Origin: Haemonchus contortus
Taxonomy: Eukaryota > Nematoda > Chromadorea > Rhabditida > Trichostrongylidae
Length of the DNA stretch: 64,000 nt
Direction of reading: 5' to 3'
Assembly: GCA_000469685.2 (NCBI GenBank)
Contig: LS997567.1
Span: 33,411,473-33,475,472 of the forward strand
The position numbers were made by a program, and so were the translations under genes. This document shows positions 26,701 through 34,720 of the stretch, in pieces (the first letter of the stretch is position 1; every line of letters starts with the position of its first letter). Below the pieces are notes generated by a model. The model was not told the origin of the DNA. It did no database searches and saw only the letters and a program-made list of their open reading frames with translations.

Positions 26701-29700
26701 ACGAAAAATGAAAGATAAGGTGAAAAATAGTCCGATGAAGGCAAAGAAAGTGCGTGATTCGGCGCTTCCAAAGTAACAAAAAGGCTTGATGATATCGTTA
26801 AAGAGGGTGCTGGACGAGAAGAAGACCAGAAAAATGAAAGGATGTTTGGACGAGCTATATAATGCGTGTCATTGCATACGTGTGGGTCCTGGTGTGAATA
26901 GATCACAGTATGCAAAAGTGTATCTTGAAATTCATTTACTCATAAGCATAAGTTAACGTAGCAAAAATAGCCCACTTTTTCTAGCCTCTTGGGCGAAAAT
27001 TAAGGGATCGCACCAGCAAAAAGAATAACAGAGAGTATACGAATAGGAGAAAAACAACGCGTCATTATTCGACCGTCAGCTGATTGTGTGTGGGTCCTGA
27101 AGCGAGTATTGCAATCTGTATCGCCTCGACACTCGTCTGACGTGGCATCGGTCAGGAAGCGGGGCATCCAGGCGATCCTGTAACGAGGCTCTCACTATGC
27201 CCTAGTTGTTGAGTTTTTGGACTCGACAGCGTCCTTCCTGTTACTCTTGGGAGCCACTGGGTATCCCTAGAGGGAGTACTCGGAGACAACTTCTATCGTG
27301 GACTGTGCCTTTAACCAACGCTGAAAGCATCTTCATCTTGCATTCGTAGACCCCAAAGTTTTAAAGCGTACGTCAAAGCAGGAAGGAACGCAGTGTCGAA
27401 AAGGTGAGCGTCGCTCTGATGTTCTTTTCTTCTACACTAATCCCTCAAGGCTTTTGAATGTTCACTACCTTGCGCGTTTTCTTCTGCTAAGCCCTGGAGC
27501 TAAATCGTTCTTCATGTTAACTCTTCGAAATAGATACGCCATATCCATGGCTCCCATTCCCCGTGGCGCATGACAGTCTCAAGAGCGACACTGGATATTC
27601 CTTCACGGTAGCATCTTCTCTCAAACTTCTCTCTTTACGCTGACAATGATGCCTTATAGAGCAGCAGAATCCTGGTTGTAAACCTGTCTTACATTAGAAC
27701 TCCCGAACCACTCTTAAATATTGGAAATTTTTTCACTGTAGTATCTTCTTGAATATTGAGTTGGAGCACCCTGTTTGCCCAGGGTTCCAATTACCGTTTC
27801 TGTGTCGACCATTTCTAAGCCCATCTTGAAATCAATGAACGTCAGACAAACCTGTGCTCTCGTGACACTTCAGTGAATCTTGTAACAGTGTGGATGTGAT
27901 CGGATGTTCTAAACTCTCCCCAAGTCCCTTCTGCTCGCATGTCTGTCCTTCATCTAGTACTGCGCTCAATTGCTAGCATGACTAGCGTGAAAATTTTATG
28001 AATTACGGACAACAATCAGGCGCGCGCGATTGTTGCAAACATCGGCTGGGTCTCCCTTCATAGAAATAAACACAGTCTTTCTAGATCTCTGCGGTGTGGG
28101 AATTTAGCTTTCTAACAGGTACCGCATGAAGAGCCCGGCTAGAGTTCTGATTAAAGTTGGCAGAAGGCCCCTCATACGTTTTGATTTTATCTTATCGGGA
28201 CCGAAAGCATCAGGTACCAATCCGTTTTTCGTAAACATTGACTTCTTTAAGTTCAGTCTCAAGCCGATTTTTCCACAAGCATAGTCAAACTCGGCCAGCA
28301 TTCCTTCCGCCCGCTCGATGATCGGTGTTATAAGTCCGACGTCGTCTGCAAAGCGGAGCTGATGTAGGAAGCGGCCGTCGACCTTTACTCTCAAGTCTTC
28401 CCATTCCGAATGACGCATGATATTCTTGAGAGCGGCATTGAAAAGTTTGGGCGAGATGGTATCGCCCTGCCGGACACCGCTCTTTACGTTGATAATGACT
28501 TCCTTGTAGAATGGTGAAATCCTGGTCATGAAGTTGTCGTAGAGCTCACAAAGCATCCTTATATATTGAGTAGGAACACCCTGGTTGCCCTGAGTTTCAA
28601 TTACCGCTTCTGTTTCAGCGGCGTCAAAGGCTTTCTTCAAATCAATGAACGTAATACATAACAACAATTTCTACTCTCGCGATACATCACTGAGTCTTGT
28701 AAGAGTGTGAATATGATCGATTGTGCTGAACCCTCTCCGAATCCCTGCTTGCTCGCATGGTTGTCCTTCATCTAATATTTCGCCAATCCGGTTTAGGATG
28801 ACGCGAGTGAAAACCTTACAGATTACAAACAGCAGGCAGATTGAGCGGTACTTTCCAACATCGTCTGGGTCTCCCTTTTTATACAGCAACACAGTCTTGT
28901 TAGTTTTCCACGACGTGGGCGTTTTGCATTCTGACAGGTACCGCGTGAAGAGCCTAGTCAGAGTTCTGACGATTACTGGTTGAATACTCTTCATGTATTC
29001 TGGTTTGATCCTATCGGGACCGGGCGCCGTCCAATTCCTCATCGGCGTGATGGCATACCGCATTTCGGAAGGGTAAGTTGATGAAACGACATATCCGTTC
29101 TGTCTCATGTGGTAGGTAGACATGACTGTCGAAGAAATCCGGATAGAAGTAGCAGATAACCTTCTCCATTGCTTTTCGAGATGCAGTTATTGTGCCGTCA
29201 GGACCACTAGGGAAAGTCATCTCGGTCTTGTGATTGACGAAACTCCGGTCGGCTTCGTGAATCCTTTTCCAGGTTTTGAAGGCTTCGACGAGAGATGCTA
29301 CTCTTCCTTCTATTAGATCTTTCTTTATCGATTGCCTTCATAACTTCGCAAGTTCGGACTTTTGTTGTTAGTTGTCCGTAGCTGCCGCGATTCCATCCTA
29401 GCATATCATCTCGAAAGCTTCTGAAAGGAGACGTCTCCCTGTTACTTGTATACACTCTACTTTCCTGGCACTACCGTGAACCAACCAGATTCGACGTTGT
29501 CGATGACGAAATTTTGTTAGAAATCTTCAAAAGAAGCGAAGTTGTCCCAGTCGATGACGGTCTTGTGCCTTCGTCTGCCAAATTCGCAGCTATCTTTAAT
29601 TTTACGCAAAAACAGAATACAGCGTGGAGATCAATTTTATGTAGGACTTCGGAAGAAGAGCGACACCAGTCAGGCAAAACTTTCGACCGGAGATGATGTG

Positions 29701-31171
29701 CTCTTTTTCATTATGTAACTGTGTACCAGGTGACTCCCAAGTCCATTGCAAATGAGAGGGCTCTTGGAGCTGCGAATCACCATGGGTAGGTTTGGGTGGA
29801 TATGATAAACTCGGACAGTCTCTCATTCTTTTCGTTCCATTCCATTCCATGAGTACCGATATGTAAATAGCTTTTCAGCCGTTCTTCCAGGGGCCAATTA
29901 TGCGTTGAAATCTCTGACGATGAATATCGGCCAAGTGAGGTCGCCCGTCGGCTGGAGATTTTCCAGCGAGAAAAAACTCTCAGAGAATGAGATTCGTGGT
30001 TGCATTATTAGTGATGACAAAACTAGTATCCTGATTCCACCAGTCATTCCAACTTTGCGACAGGAAAGAGGGAATTCGGTGTTAACCAGGCGATCGTGCT
30101 GGTTATTTTATTGCAAGATTTATTGTTTGCGAAAACGTCAGTGGAGCAAACCAGATGTAAATAGCTTCAGGTGCAGTTTTCTGAGATGGAACTTGAAGGC
30201 TCAAAACAACAAAGCGATTCCCAGCCACAACAGATCATCACACAAACCTCCGTAGAAAATGGATTCACTGCGGTGCATCAATCAGAGCAATTGATGAATA
30301 GTTCCAGAAGTTATGAACAGGTAATGCATATGCTGTAGTTAGTCCTTCGTGGTGGATTCATTTCTTGGACGCTTGGTGTCCAAGTTGAACCATAAAATAT
30401 TCACATTTCTCGGCATTATTGGAAGTGTGTTCAAATGAAAGATGTCCTTGTGAAAGGTAAATATTTCTACCAGGGATTTTTATAGATGTCTGAGTCTTGG
30501 ATGTCTTGCAACGCTCGTGTGTCGCGAGACATATGTGTGGTCTCTGCATTCTGACTAGATGTCGCATTTGAGTGCTATAATCCACGAGCAATGGGAATAA
30601 AATAGAGGATGCTGTGATTTCTAACTCCTGGATGAATTTATGAATTTCAATTATCGAATGATTGTGATTGAAAGTGAGATCCCGTAAAGATGCGTTACGG
30701 TCTCATTTCTACGTTTTCATTTTTTGTATGAAAAATCGTGCTCTAATTCGCATCAAAAAGACTCGTAATGCGTGCAAACTTGGATGAGAGCGGTGACCCC
30801 TTCTGATTCGGAAGTCTTTTCCAGCAAAAACCCGTTGGGTATTCCGAGGATATTGAAGATTTGATGGCTGTTCTTCGTGACGATCAAGGTAATAGATGCG
30901 TTGATTTAGTTTTTTAGTACCTTTGACAAGAACTAGAGTTTTCGCACTGGTCTATCCTTCAGATGATGGTCTCAGGCACGGGTCATTCCAAATGGATCTC
31001 GGCGTCGGCTACGGTAGCGAAGAGTTGGCTGATCTTCTCGGTGAGGATTGGTTGGATTGCGCTGATCGCAGTATTGCAAATATTGGGCAGTATATACCGT
31101 ACAAAAATGAATCTCATGACGTGAGTTTGATCGATTCCACTTACCGTGAATTTTGCGAGTCATTAGGTTAA
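1207..31171 (+). CDS. Multi-exon Gln-rich coiled-coil protein (whole gene, 5' end probably outside window)
   Basis: I joined at least 15 exons by hand. All junctions are phase-compatible, except that one exon carries a frameshift. In order, the product has a Gln/Pro-rich region (exons 1-3), an acidic Ser-rich segment (exons 4-5), a strong heptad coiled coil (exon 6, motif [20 protein letters not shown]), a Gln/Arg-rich helical region (exons 7-9), polar linkers, a second Gln-rich segment (near 30.2 kb) and an acidic C-terminus with IEDLMAVL and LLGEDWLD. Neither a DNA-binding nor an enzymatic domain is visible. The layout resembles metazoan transcription coactivators such as MRTF-type proteins or the C-terminal halves of bHLH-PAS factors, but this is inference from composition and I do not assign a family. 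Introns range from about 60 bp to 12.6 kb; the largest contains the CAT satellite. No start codon is assigned. Confidence 0.6.
1226..1472 (+). CDS. Exon 1 (first visible) of the Gln-rich gene
   Basis: The exon is open from a good acceptor (ttgcttcag, exon from 1226) or an alternative at 1207, and ends at donor CAG|GTATGA in phase 0. It encodes a low-complexity Gln/Asn/Ala/Pro-rich stretch, including a repeated [14 protein letters not shown] segment. Such composition is typical of disordered regulatory regions. Upstream exons are likely outside the window or unrecognised in the first 1.2 kb. Confidence 0.5.
1595..1661 (+). CDS. Exon 2 of the Gln-rich gene
   Basis: Acceptor gtgttttcag and donor CAG|GTGATG bound a 67-nt exon (phase 0 to 1). 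It reads [20 protein letters not shown] and continues in frame from exon 1. It was too short to stand out as an open frame and was found from splice sites and phase. Confidence 0.5.
1764..1951 (+). CDS. Exon 3 of the Gln-rich gene, possible GC donor
   Basis: The acceptor at tagtatag|AC restores the frame with exon 2 (G|AC). The exon encodes [15 protein letters not shown] followed by a Gln/Thr-rich tail. The best donor is GAG|GCAAGT, a canonical GC-AG donor, which leaves phase 0 and fits exon 4. A GT donor two bases downstream would break the frame. Confidence 0.5.
2012..2070 (+). CDS. Exon 4 of the Gln-rich gene
   Basis: This is a 59-nt exon between acceptor ccgtgcttcag and donor CCGTG|GTGAGT (phase 0 to 2). 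It reads [19 protein letters not shown], a polar and acidic piece. Confidence 0.5.
2121..2258 (+). CDS. Exon 5 of the Gln-rich gene
   Basis: Acceptor gtgtttttag and donor TCATCGAT|GTATGC bound this exon (phase 2 to 2). It encodes a Ser/Asp/Glu-rich disordered segment beginning [15 protein letters not shown]. The following intron is only about 58 bp, a normal size for a nematode. Confidence 0.5.
2317..2461 (+). CDS. Exon 6: leucine-zipper-like coiled coil
   Basis: Acceptor aacatttcag and donor CAA|GTAAGT bound a 145-nt exon whose phase fits exon 5. It encodes LTPAALS followed by about 40 residues of heptad-patterned helix ([20 protein letters not shown] and on). Leu/Ile sit at a/d positions with abundant Gln, Lys and Glu. 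This is the most distinctive protein feature of the gene and implies dimerisation. Confidence 0.6.
2668..3600 (-). pseudogene. RTE-family non-LTR retrotransposon, 3' fragment (copy A)
   Basis: The minus strand from about 3600 to 2676 reads the end of an RTE reverse transcriptase: the segment before the catalytic motif, the thumb ([30 protein letters not shown]) and the C-terminal [12 protein letters not shown] region, with frame breaks near 3490 and 2960. The 3' end carries two copies of ATCACCTGT (plus-strand sense), the same terminal repeat seen in copy C. The copy is 5'-truncated, lies in an intron and is in the opposite direction to the host gene. Confidence 0.85.
3580..3640. repeat. Short CTCATGACATCACA direct repeats
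   Basis: Three imperfect copies of a 14-mer (CTCATGACATCACA and variants) lie at the truncated end of RTE copy A. They may be filler created at the insertion junction. Confidence 0.5.
3641..5278. other. Intronic DNA, nothing recognised
   Basis: AT-rich intron sequence between the RTE fragment and exon 7. Several short open frames occur on both strands without domains, splice support or repeat similarity within the window. Confidence 0.4.
5279..5478 (+). CDS. Exon 7: Gln/Arg-rich helix with a 1-nt frame break
   Basis: Acceptor acaatccag at 5278 opens [16 protein letters not shown]. The sensible reading then shifts by one base near 5322-5331 into [20 protein letters not shown], which runs in frame to donor CTTCAG|GTGAGG. 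The exon is 200 nt; 201 would restore the frame. The protein character is continuous across the shift, so I read it as a 1-bp deletion (real allele damage or an assembly error) rather than two exons. Confidence 0.5.
5655..6925. mobile_element. Head-to-head pair of 5'-truncated Penelope-like elements (long palindrome)
   Basis: The left arm (about 5655-6170) and right arm (about 6357-6925) are reverse complements with moderate divergence, joined by about 190 bp. Each arm holds a Penelope-like 3' region: the end of the endonuclease ORF (GKRRGS, then a MNxxNEC-like tail), then a 3' UTR with GAAACGTCGACC and TAATAAAGC. The minus copy reaches further 5' into the GIY-YIG domain. Inverted, 5'-truncated copies are a known habit of Penelope elements. 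Confidence 0.75.
5940..6360 (-). pseudogene. Penelope-like GIY-YIG endonuclease remnant
   Basis: The minus strand reads [20 protein letters not shown], then [17 protein letters not shown], then [20 protein letters not shown]. This is the GIY-YIG endonuclease linker and catalytic core of Penelope-like elements: a CxxC motif and an Arg-rich ETGR...R..EH segment. A stop codon and loss of the Gly in the YIG motif show it is dead. Confidence 0.75.
6997..7101 (+). CDS. Exon 8 of the Gln-rich gene
   Basis: Acceptor tttgctacttgcag is followed by 35 phase-0 codons: [20 protein letters not shown] then [15 protein letters not shown]. This is helical and coiled-coil-like. The donor, CAG|GTTGAT, is weaker than the others. 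The exon lies just 3' of the palindromic Penelope element. Confidence 0.5.
7211..9418 (+). mobile_element. pogo/Tc5-type DNA transposon with long inverted repeats
   Basis: The ends are inverted copies starting CAGTGGCCATCTGATATGAG (left 7211; right ends 9418). The imperfect inverted repeats run about 350 bp inward (to about 7560 and from about 9085), with some single-base gaps. A degenerate transposase on the plus strand lies between them. No clean target duplication is seen. A more diverged relative lies at 33.7-34.7 kb. Confidence 0.75.
7753..8713 (+). pseudogene. pogo/Tc5-superfamily DDE transposase, frameshifted
   Basis: The first frame (7753-8490) has an acidic N-terminal part ([15 protein letters not shown]), then [11 protein letters not shown] and [20 protein letters not shown]. 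This is the second catalytic Asp region of the DDE_1/Tc5 type, followed by VLNIP-like sequence. The frame then slips into 8468-8713, which carries the C-terminal part ([29 protein letters not shown]). The usual N-terminal DNA-binding HTH is not recognisable, and the third catalytic acid falls near the frame break. Confidence 0.65.
9480..10968. repeat. AC-rich microsatellite array with about 326-bp higher-order repeat
   Basis: About 1.5 kb of interrupted (AC)n with AAAC, ATAC and GCAC variants. A marker, C(A/G)CTCCCACAGACAC, preceded by CACGCAT(A/C)CGCACGCAT-like text, recurs at 10026, 10352 and 10680 (spacing 326 and 328). The minus-strand Cys/Val/Leu open frames are composition artefacts. 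Confidence 0.95.
11633..11692 (+). CDS. Exon 9 of the Gln-rich gene
   Basis: Twenty codons in phase 0 between acceptor aagtgattttag and donor AAT|GTAAGC read [20 protein letters not shown]. An upstream donor (GAG|GTATCA) would shorten it. It follows the AC-rich array within the same intron system. Confidence 0.45.
11807..11845 (+). CDS. Exon 10 (39 nt) of the Gln-rich gene
   Basis: A microexon lies between a very strong acceptor (ttttttttcag) and donor AAG|GTAAAA. It reads [13 protein letters not shown] in phase 0. Confidence 0.45.
11957..12061 (+). CDS. Exon 11 of the Gln-rich gene (last before the satellite intron)
   Basis: Acceptor atattccag and donor CAG|GTTAGT bound 35 codons in phase 0, beginning [20 protein letters not shown]. 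The next phase-matched exon is 12.6 kb away at 24694, so the CAT satellite sits in this intron. Confidence 0.45.
12187..12448. repeat. Degenerate TTC/ATC pyrimidine-rich left shoulder of the CAT satellite
   Basis: This is a one-strand pyrimidine-rich tract of TTC, ATC and CTT triplets with many substitutions. It grades into the clean CAT array. It looks like an older, decayed edge of the same array; the matching shoulder is at the other end. Confidence 0.7.
12449..21628. repeat. 9.2 kb CAT-based satellite with 27-bp unit and higher-order structure
   Basis: The array is built from a consensus 27-bp unit, GCATTC-(ATC)5-AT-AATC, with 21-, 24-, 30- and 33-bp length variants that change the ATC number. 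A marked variant (ATAATCGC to ATCATTGC) occurs at about 13058, 13283, 13800, 14350, 14440, 14668, 15187, 15412, 15743, 17612, 17849, 18239 and 18687. The unit length is a multiple of three, so two frames on each strand stay open for kilobases (poly-His with NRI, Ile/Ala/Phe, Met/Asn/Ala, Asp/Glu/Cys/Tyr). I regard these as artefacts, not genes. It lies in an intron of the Gln-rich gene. Confidence 0.95.
21629..21838. repeat. Degenerate TTC-rich right shoulder of the CAT satellite
   Basis: Pyrimidine-rich TTC, ATC and TTT triplets of decreasing regularity mirror the left shoulder. The minus strand is open here as Lys/Met-rich peptide only because of the triplet composition. Confidence 0.7.
21839..22955. 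other. Intronic DNA, nothing recognised
   Basis: Unique-looking sequence between the satellite and the LINE fragment. Only short unsupported frames occur. Confidence 0.35.
22960..23470 (-). pseudogene. CR1/Jockey-type LINE reverse transcriptase fragment
   Basis: The minus strand reads [20 protein letters not shown], then [20 protein letters not shown], then an [24 protein letters not shown] block, with several frame breaks. These are RT motifs preceding and including the Q-G-S...L region. The catalytic YxDD is eroded to YGDH. It is a different clade from the RTE copies. Confidence 0.65.
23471..24693. other. Intronic DNA with unassigned open frames
   Basis: A 105-codon plus-strand frame at 23655-23972 and a 62-codon frame at 24038-24226 show no domain. 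They could be transposon debris. No exon was supported. Confidence 0.3.
24694..24816 (+). CDS. Exon 12 of the Gln-rich gene (first after the satellite intron)
   Basis: Acceptor cttgcacgatag and donor GCTCAG|GTAGCT bound 41 codons in phase 0: [20 protein letters not shown] followed by [16 protein letters not shown] and a short Ser/Ala/Gln tail. The phase fits exon 11. Its membership of the same gene rests on phase and composition across 12.6 kb of repeats. Confidence 0.45.
25048..25110 (+). CDS. Possible extra or alternative terminal exon
   Basis: After acceptor ctcattatag, a phase-0 frame reads [20 protein letters not shown] and stops. It could be an alternative 3' end, or chance. No polyadenylation signal was seen close by. 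Confidence 0.2.
   Translation, partial: AQAKRGCRAKEPEDAITSNF
25658..25903 (+). CDS. Coding-like fragments, possible exons of the Gln-rich gene
   Basis: Two short pieces look coding: [11 protein letters not shown] after acceptor ggtgttcgtag, and [20 protein letters not shown] after acceptor tttctgacag. A donor AGATT|GTAAGT follows near 25903. The phases cannot all be reconciled, so I list them only as candidates. Confidence 0.2.
25980..26285 (+). mobile_element. tRNA-derived SINE
   Basis: The head resembles a tRNA: A-box GGTGTAGTGGCAAGCGG, an anticodon-arm-like GCG/CGC stem, and a perfect T-arm ACGGG-TTCGGAT-CCCGT containing the B-box. There is no proper acceptor stem, so it is not a working tRNA gene. 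About 200 bp of non-tRNA body follows, up to the 3' end of an RTE fragment. Confidence 0.6.
26285..26700 (-). pseudogene. RTE 3' fragment (copy B3)
   Basis: The minus strand reads the C-terminal RTE segment ([37 protein letters not shown]), equivalent to the [10 protein letters not shown]...GRPP region of copy A. Several frameshifts are present. A degraded ACAGGTGAT-like tail lies near 26290. Confidence 0.6.
26701..27099. other. Insert of unknown origin between RTE fragments
   Basis: No similarity to the RTE frames on either side. Only short frames occur and no terminal repeats were recognised. Confidence 0.3.
27100..28190 (-). pseudogene. RTE fragment (copy B2), heavily decayed
   Basis: Minus-strand pieces in changing frames match [20 protein letters not shown] at 28190, a GDP...I block, [15 protein letters not shown] near 27900, and thumb pieces near 27450-27350. 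The N-terminal end is joined directly to copy B1 in mid-domain. Confidence 0.6.
28190..29123 (-). pseudogene. RTE reverse transcriptase (copy B1)
   Basis: Two adjacent minus-strand frames (29123-28671 and 28667-28190) give most of an [99 protein letters not shown] and [12 protein letters not shown] (F-A-D-D catalytic site). One frame break lies at 28670. The frame ends abruptly at NGLVPDAF, where copy B2 begins. Confidence 0.85.
29124..29860 (-). pseudogene. RTE endonuclease C-terminus and linker (copy B1)
   Basis: Minus-strand pieces match the AP-endonuclease end of the same family: [12 protein letters not shown] then [20 protein letters not shown] near 29850-29700, and a charged linker near 29455-29210. 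There are several frameshifts, and the element is 5'-truncated inside the endonuclease. Confidence 0.7.
30171..30320 (+). CDS. Exon 13: Gln-rich segment
   Basis: Acceptor aaatagcttcag and donor GAACAG|GTAATG bound exactly 50 codons in phase 0. The peptide begins [20 protein letters not shown] and remains rich in Gln, Ser and Asn. Its composition matches exons 1-3. Confidence 0.5.
30825..30888 (+). CDS. Exon 14: acidic helix
   Basis: Acceptor agtcttttccag and donor GATCAAG|GTAATA bound a 64-nt exon (phase 0 to 1). It reads [20 protein letters not shown], an acidic amphipathic segment of the kind found in transactivation domains. Confidence 0.5.
30963..31171 (+). CDS. Exon 15: acidic C-terminus and stop
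   Basis: Acceptor tctatccttcag restores the phase (G|AT). The exon encodes [20 protein letters not shown] then [11 protein letters not shown], and ends in a TAA after YREFCESLG. An in-frame donor (GAC|GTGAGT at about 31120) could instead splice out the last 17 codons, so two C-termini are possible. No clear AATAAA follows; a MITE starts 60 bp downstream. Confidence 0.5.
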
Positions 31172-31231
31172 TAATACTAAACTCAGTTGACTCAAGACAT
31201 TGTTGGCTGTGTCAATAGAAATTTTTCTGAA

Positions 31232-32113
31232 CCCACTGACGATCGTGTGGCTCGCAGGCGGGCCAAATATTATCGTGCTCTTGGAATCACTTGACCCACC
31301 GGCGGGTCAAATTTTCATGTATTAGCTAGGCTAATGACCTCATAGAGGATCTTGAGACGCTATAGTCAAGAAATCGTGAACTTCCAACTATAGTCAGAGA
31401 GAAAGCAGAAGTTTATAAAAAGATAATCTAAAAGAGGGAAAATCAAGCGTTAATATTTGGACAATTGCACATACTTCATGTGATAATTTGCAAAAACACT
31501 CGAAACAATTTTTTGTGTAGCTTCCTGCATTTTCACGAGGCCTTCTTGTCATATTTTTAGGGCACAATACATTGACACAATACATTACACCCCAAGACAT
31601 TTCATGTAGCAACCAGTATATCTCCACCGGCGCTCCCAGACTTCCATTCCAACTTATAAATTGTTTCTAGAGAGGATAGATGGTCGGTAACACTTTGGAG
31701 TGAGGATTTTACAAGGTTCATCACAGTTATGCTGTCTGCCTTTATCCGGTTCATCAAAGATTTGAGGAAAAACTGGTTGCTCGTGTGCAGCCCAAGTTTT
31801 ACTATACTTTGTTGGGTGTGGATCCGGCATGCCAGGAAGGTTCAGTGATGAGTTGATTGCAGCTTCTTACTACCTGCAAGTATCACAAAGTATCAGTGAT
31901 TATTATAACATGGCACGTGCATATAGTGAACGTTTGTGACTTATCACTTCTTCTGTGACATTTTAACAGAACTTCTTCTTGAGGGAGGGGAGCATAGTGA
32001 ACTGGATTGCTCCTGGGACCGTCTGGCCCACCTTTGGGCTACAGCAGTAGCCCGCTGAAGGTGCCCTCGATCTTGCACGTCGGAAACGCTCAGAAGGCGC
32101 GGTCGCCAATGAG
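31232..32113. mobile_element. TTAA-type (piggyBac-like) MITE, 882 bp
   Basis: The left end is TGAA-CCCACTGACGATCG and the right end CGCGGTCGCCAATGAG-TTAA. These inverted ends match the smaller element at 39040-39274, including TTAA-like flanks. No transposase is present. An internal TTGACCC..GGGTCAA palindrome near 31290 suggests nesting. Confidence 0.6.
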
Positions 32114-32509
32114 TTAACTTGAAGTATGTGGCATCCTCTCCTCTGGGAGAGAGCTTTGATTTCGATGAAAACTGCACTGATGGCTTGGAAAGTCATTGGA
32201 GGAAATGTTCAGAGTTTGAGTACATGCTCCATTCAGTTCTTTTCCGAAGAATCGTGGGCGGAACGTGCAATATACTATGCCGTAATACTTGAAAAACATT
32301 GCACCCATATTTTGAGAGCTCATTATCGCCTGATAGATTGACTACCCCCTTCATCCTTCCCCTTGAAGCGCTAGGCCCAGACATAAGAAAAAGAGGCCAG
32401 ATTAGTAACGGGTTTACCGATCAATAAAGGAGACTCACCTGCTGTGGGCGAAGCGTCCTCAAAGTGAGTGGTACTTAACACGTAAGTTCAATAATCGATT
32501 CTTACTGTA

Positions 32510-33350
32510 TATGAACCACGAGTTCGGTGTGTCTCTTTGTTTGCCTGTCTGTTTCTTTGTCGCTTTGCTGTCACAAAGATTGGTATCATCTGAAGAAGCA
32601 CGGAAAGGTCGAGTGAAAGTCGGGATGGTTCAAGCCCAGGGCAAGAGCGACAGAGATATATGAGCTCAGGGGAACCCTACTCACAGAGTGCAGAACAGGG
32701 GGGAACAGGTGCAGGATATGCGCCGCAGTAGGTAGTGCTCAAGGCAAAACTACTTATTATGGTTTCAGGAAGGCCCAGACACCTCGAAACATGGCGAAAA
32801 TTAGGAATGGGTCAACAAACCAAATGAAGGAGACCCACGTGCTCTGAGCGAAAAGTACTTGATTGAAAAAATAATTAAATTCATAAAAATAAAAATTTAA
32901 TTAATCAAAAATTAAAGTTCAAAAATTCATAGCTGTTCGAAAAAACAATTCGAAGAAGACGGAGAATAGCTACTGAAGAAGTGTGGTCAAATCCATGAAT
33001 TAGACGAAAAATTTATAGCTATATTCAAAACATTCTATATAGCGAAAAAAGTGGTTGGAGGTTGTAGAAGGAATGTAGTCAAATCCTTACATCAAGCGAG
33101 GCTAACATCTCGTTCAAAAACGTTTCACAGTGCGGAAGAAAGTGGCTGGAGTTCACAGTGTATAGTCAAATCTACAAAGAATTCGGGCTTTGCACTAGAG
33201 CCGGCGGGACCAAAGTCGACCGTTTATGACTTTTCAAGGAAGTTCTGGGGGAGGAGAAAAGCTAGAGGTTGTAGTAGTAAGTGGGTTAGATTCGTGAAGT
33301 GGGCGGGGCTAAGATAGAAAATTCATAACTGTTCGAATTGTTCTGAAGCT
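32510..33350. repeat. Dispersed repeat with GTGGGCGGGGC box and degenerate tandem units
   Basis: Starts near a TGTCTGTTTCTTTGTC-type run, then repeats an AAATTCATAACTGTTCG...GTGTGGTCAAATC...GGGCGGGGC block several times with high divergence. The same family is better preserved at 39.3-40.3 kb. Confidence 0.55.
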
Positions 33351-33689
33351 AGGAAAGAGGGATTAGAATTTCTATGTCAGAAATCCTCACTATGTGTATC
33401 CCACTCAATGTCGTCAGCAACATTAGGTGTGCTCAGTTACTGTGAAGAATTTCATCAAACCCAAACATTTTGTCTGTTTCTTAGTTTGTCTGTCTATTTG
33501 TCACCACCTTATTCGTCGCCTTTCTGGAATTGAATTGGAATAGCCCAGACTGGAACACTGGAAGATGAGCCGAGCTACTCGAGAAAACGTGACCTTAACC
33601 GCGCACTGCCCACAAGATAGGAGCAGGGTGTGGACGAAAAAAGTTTCAGCGGCAATACAAAATTCCTGTTCCCGCGAACGTAGTGTTTG

Positions 33690-34720
33690 AAATCCGAAAG
33701 GGACACAGACGGTAGAATAGGAATCCTGCTAGTAGGTGGTAGGACTGAAATCTGCTTTCGTAAGTATGCAAGGACTCCAGCGCAAAGGATTTTGGAAGAG
33801 AGGCTTGGTCTTACTTCTCACCAGGGAAGGATCCCAAATCGAAGTCGAGTTTGGAATGAGACCTACACTGCTAGATGTGTTGTCGTATGCTGCTCTCAAA
33901 TCTGCTCTCCAAATTTGCCGAGCGTTTCTCTGAACAGAGTTATGCTGTGATTTTAGGTGAGGCTTGGCATAGAGAGCTTAAATTATTACAATACAATGCA
34001 TGGATGCACAAAATTCTGCAGCAGTGGCTTGGAGCACTGACAAGGGAGACACTTCGGGTTTGAGATACCAGGGTTCGGGTTTTTGAGGGGCAAGAATTCC
34101 GCATCTGGTTGAACTTGTTCTTTTCAGTCTATGAATTACTTTTATGTTGAAATTATCGCGTTAAACAACTTTCTAGTGGATATGATGACAACTTTTCTCC
34201 CAAAACATGCAATATCGTTTTTTTTTGTTTTTTTGTGACTTTTTCGTATAATTGTGCATGATATATTCAATGGGACGGATGCGGTATGGTGGCAGGTGGC
34301 GCATTACCTCATTCCTCCTTCACCAAACCCTCATTCCTCTGGGGTCGGCTATTTGGTACCAGACTTGGATGGCCCCTAAACCAGGAGTCCTTCGTGTGTC
34401 TAGAATGGATACGATCGTGCGTTGCGGCTTCAAACCCGTCAAGACCAACCCTGTTGATAGTGGATTCGTTCAAAATTCATCATTCAAAAACCATGAAGCC
34501 ATATAGTCCACTTCACCTCCACAAAACCGCGTGAAAGTAATGAGCATCCTTGCTTCTACCAGGCTAATCCAGCCAAATGTTGTTCATTTCTTGCTGCCAT
34601 TCAAAAGTATGATCGTCACCTTATACGTAATAGCTCGCGATCTCAACCTATGCTTATACTCTTGTGGTATGGTTTACTACCTACCTATTTTTAGTTTTGT
34701 GCTGTTAGATTGAGAGACTT
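33690..34720 (+). pseudogene. Second, more decayed pogo/Tc5-type element
   Basis: About 33840-33960 resembles the long inverted repeat of the 7.2 kb element (CTCAAATCTGCTCTCCAAAT). At 34290-34535 the plus strand reads EWIRSCVAASNPSRP then LLIVDSFKI, and about 34600 reads FKSMIVTLYVIARDLNLCL, matching the DDE and C-terminal parts of the transposase. Several stops are present. Confidence 0.5.
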
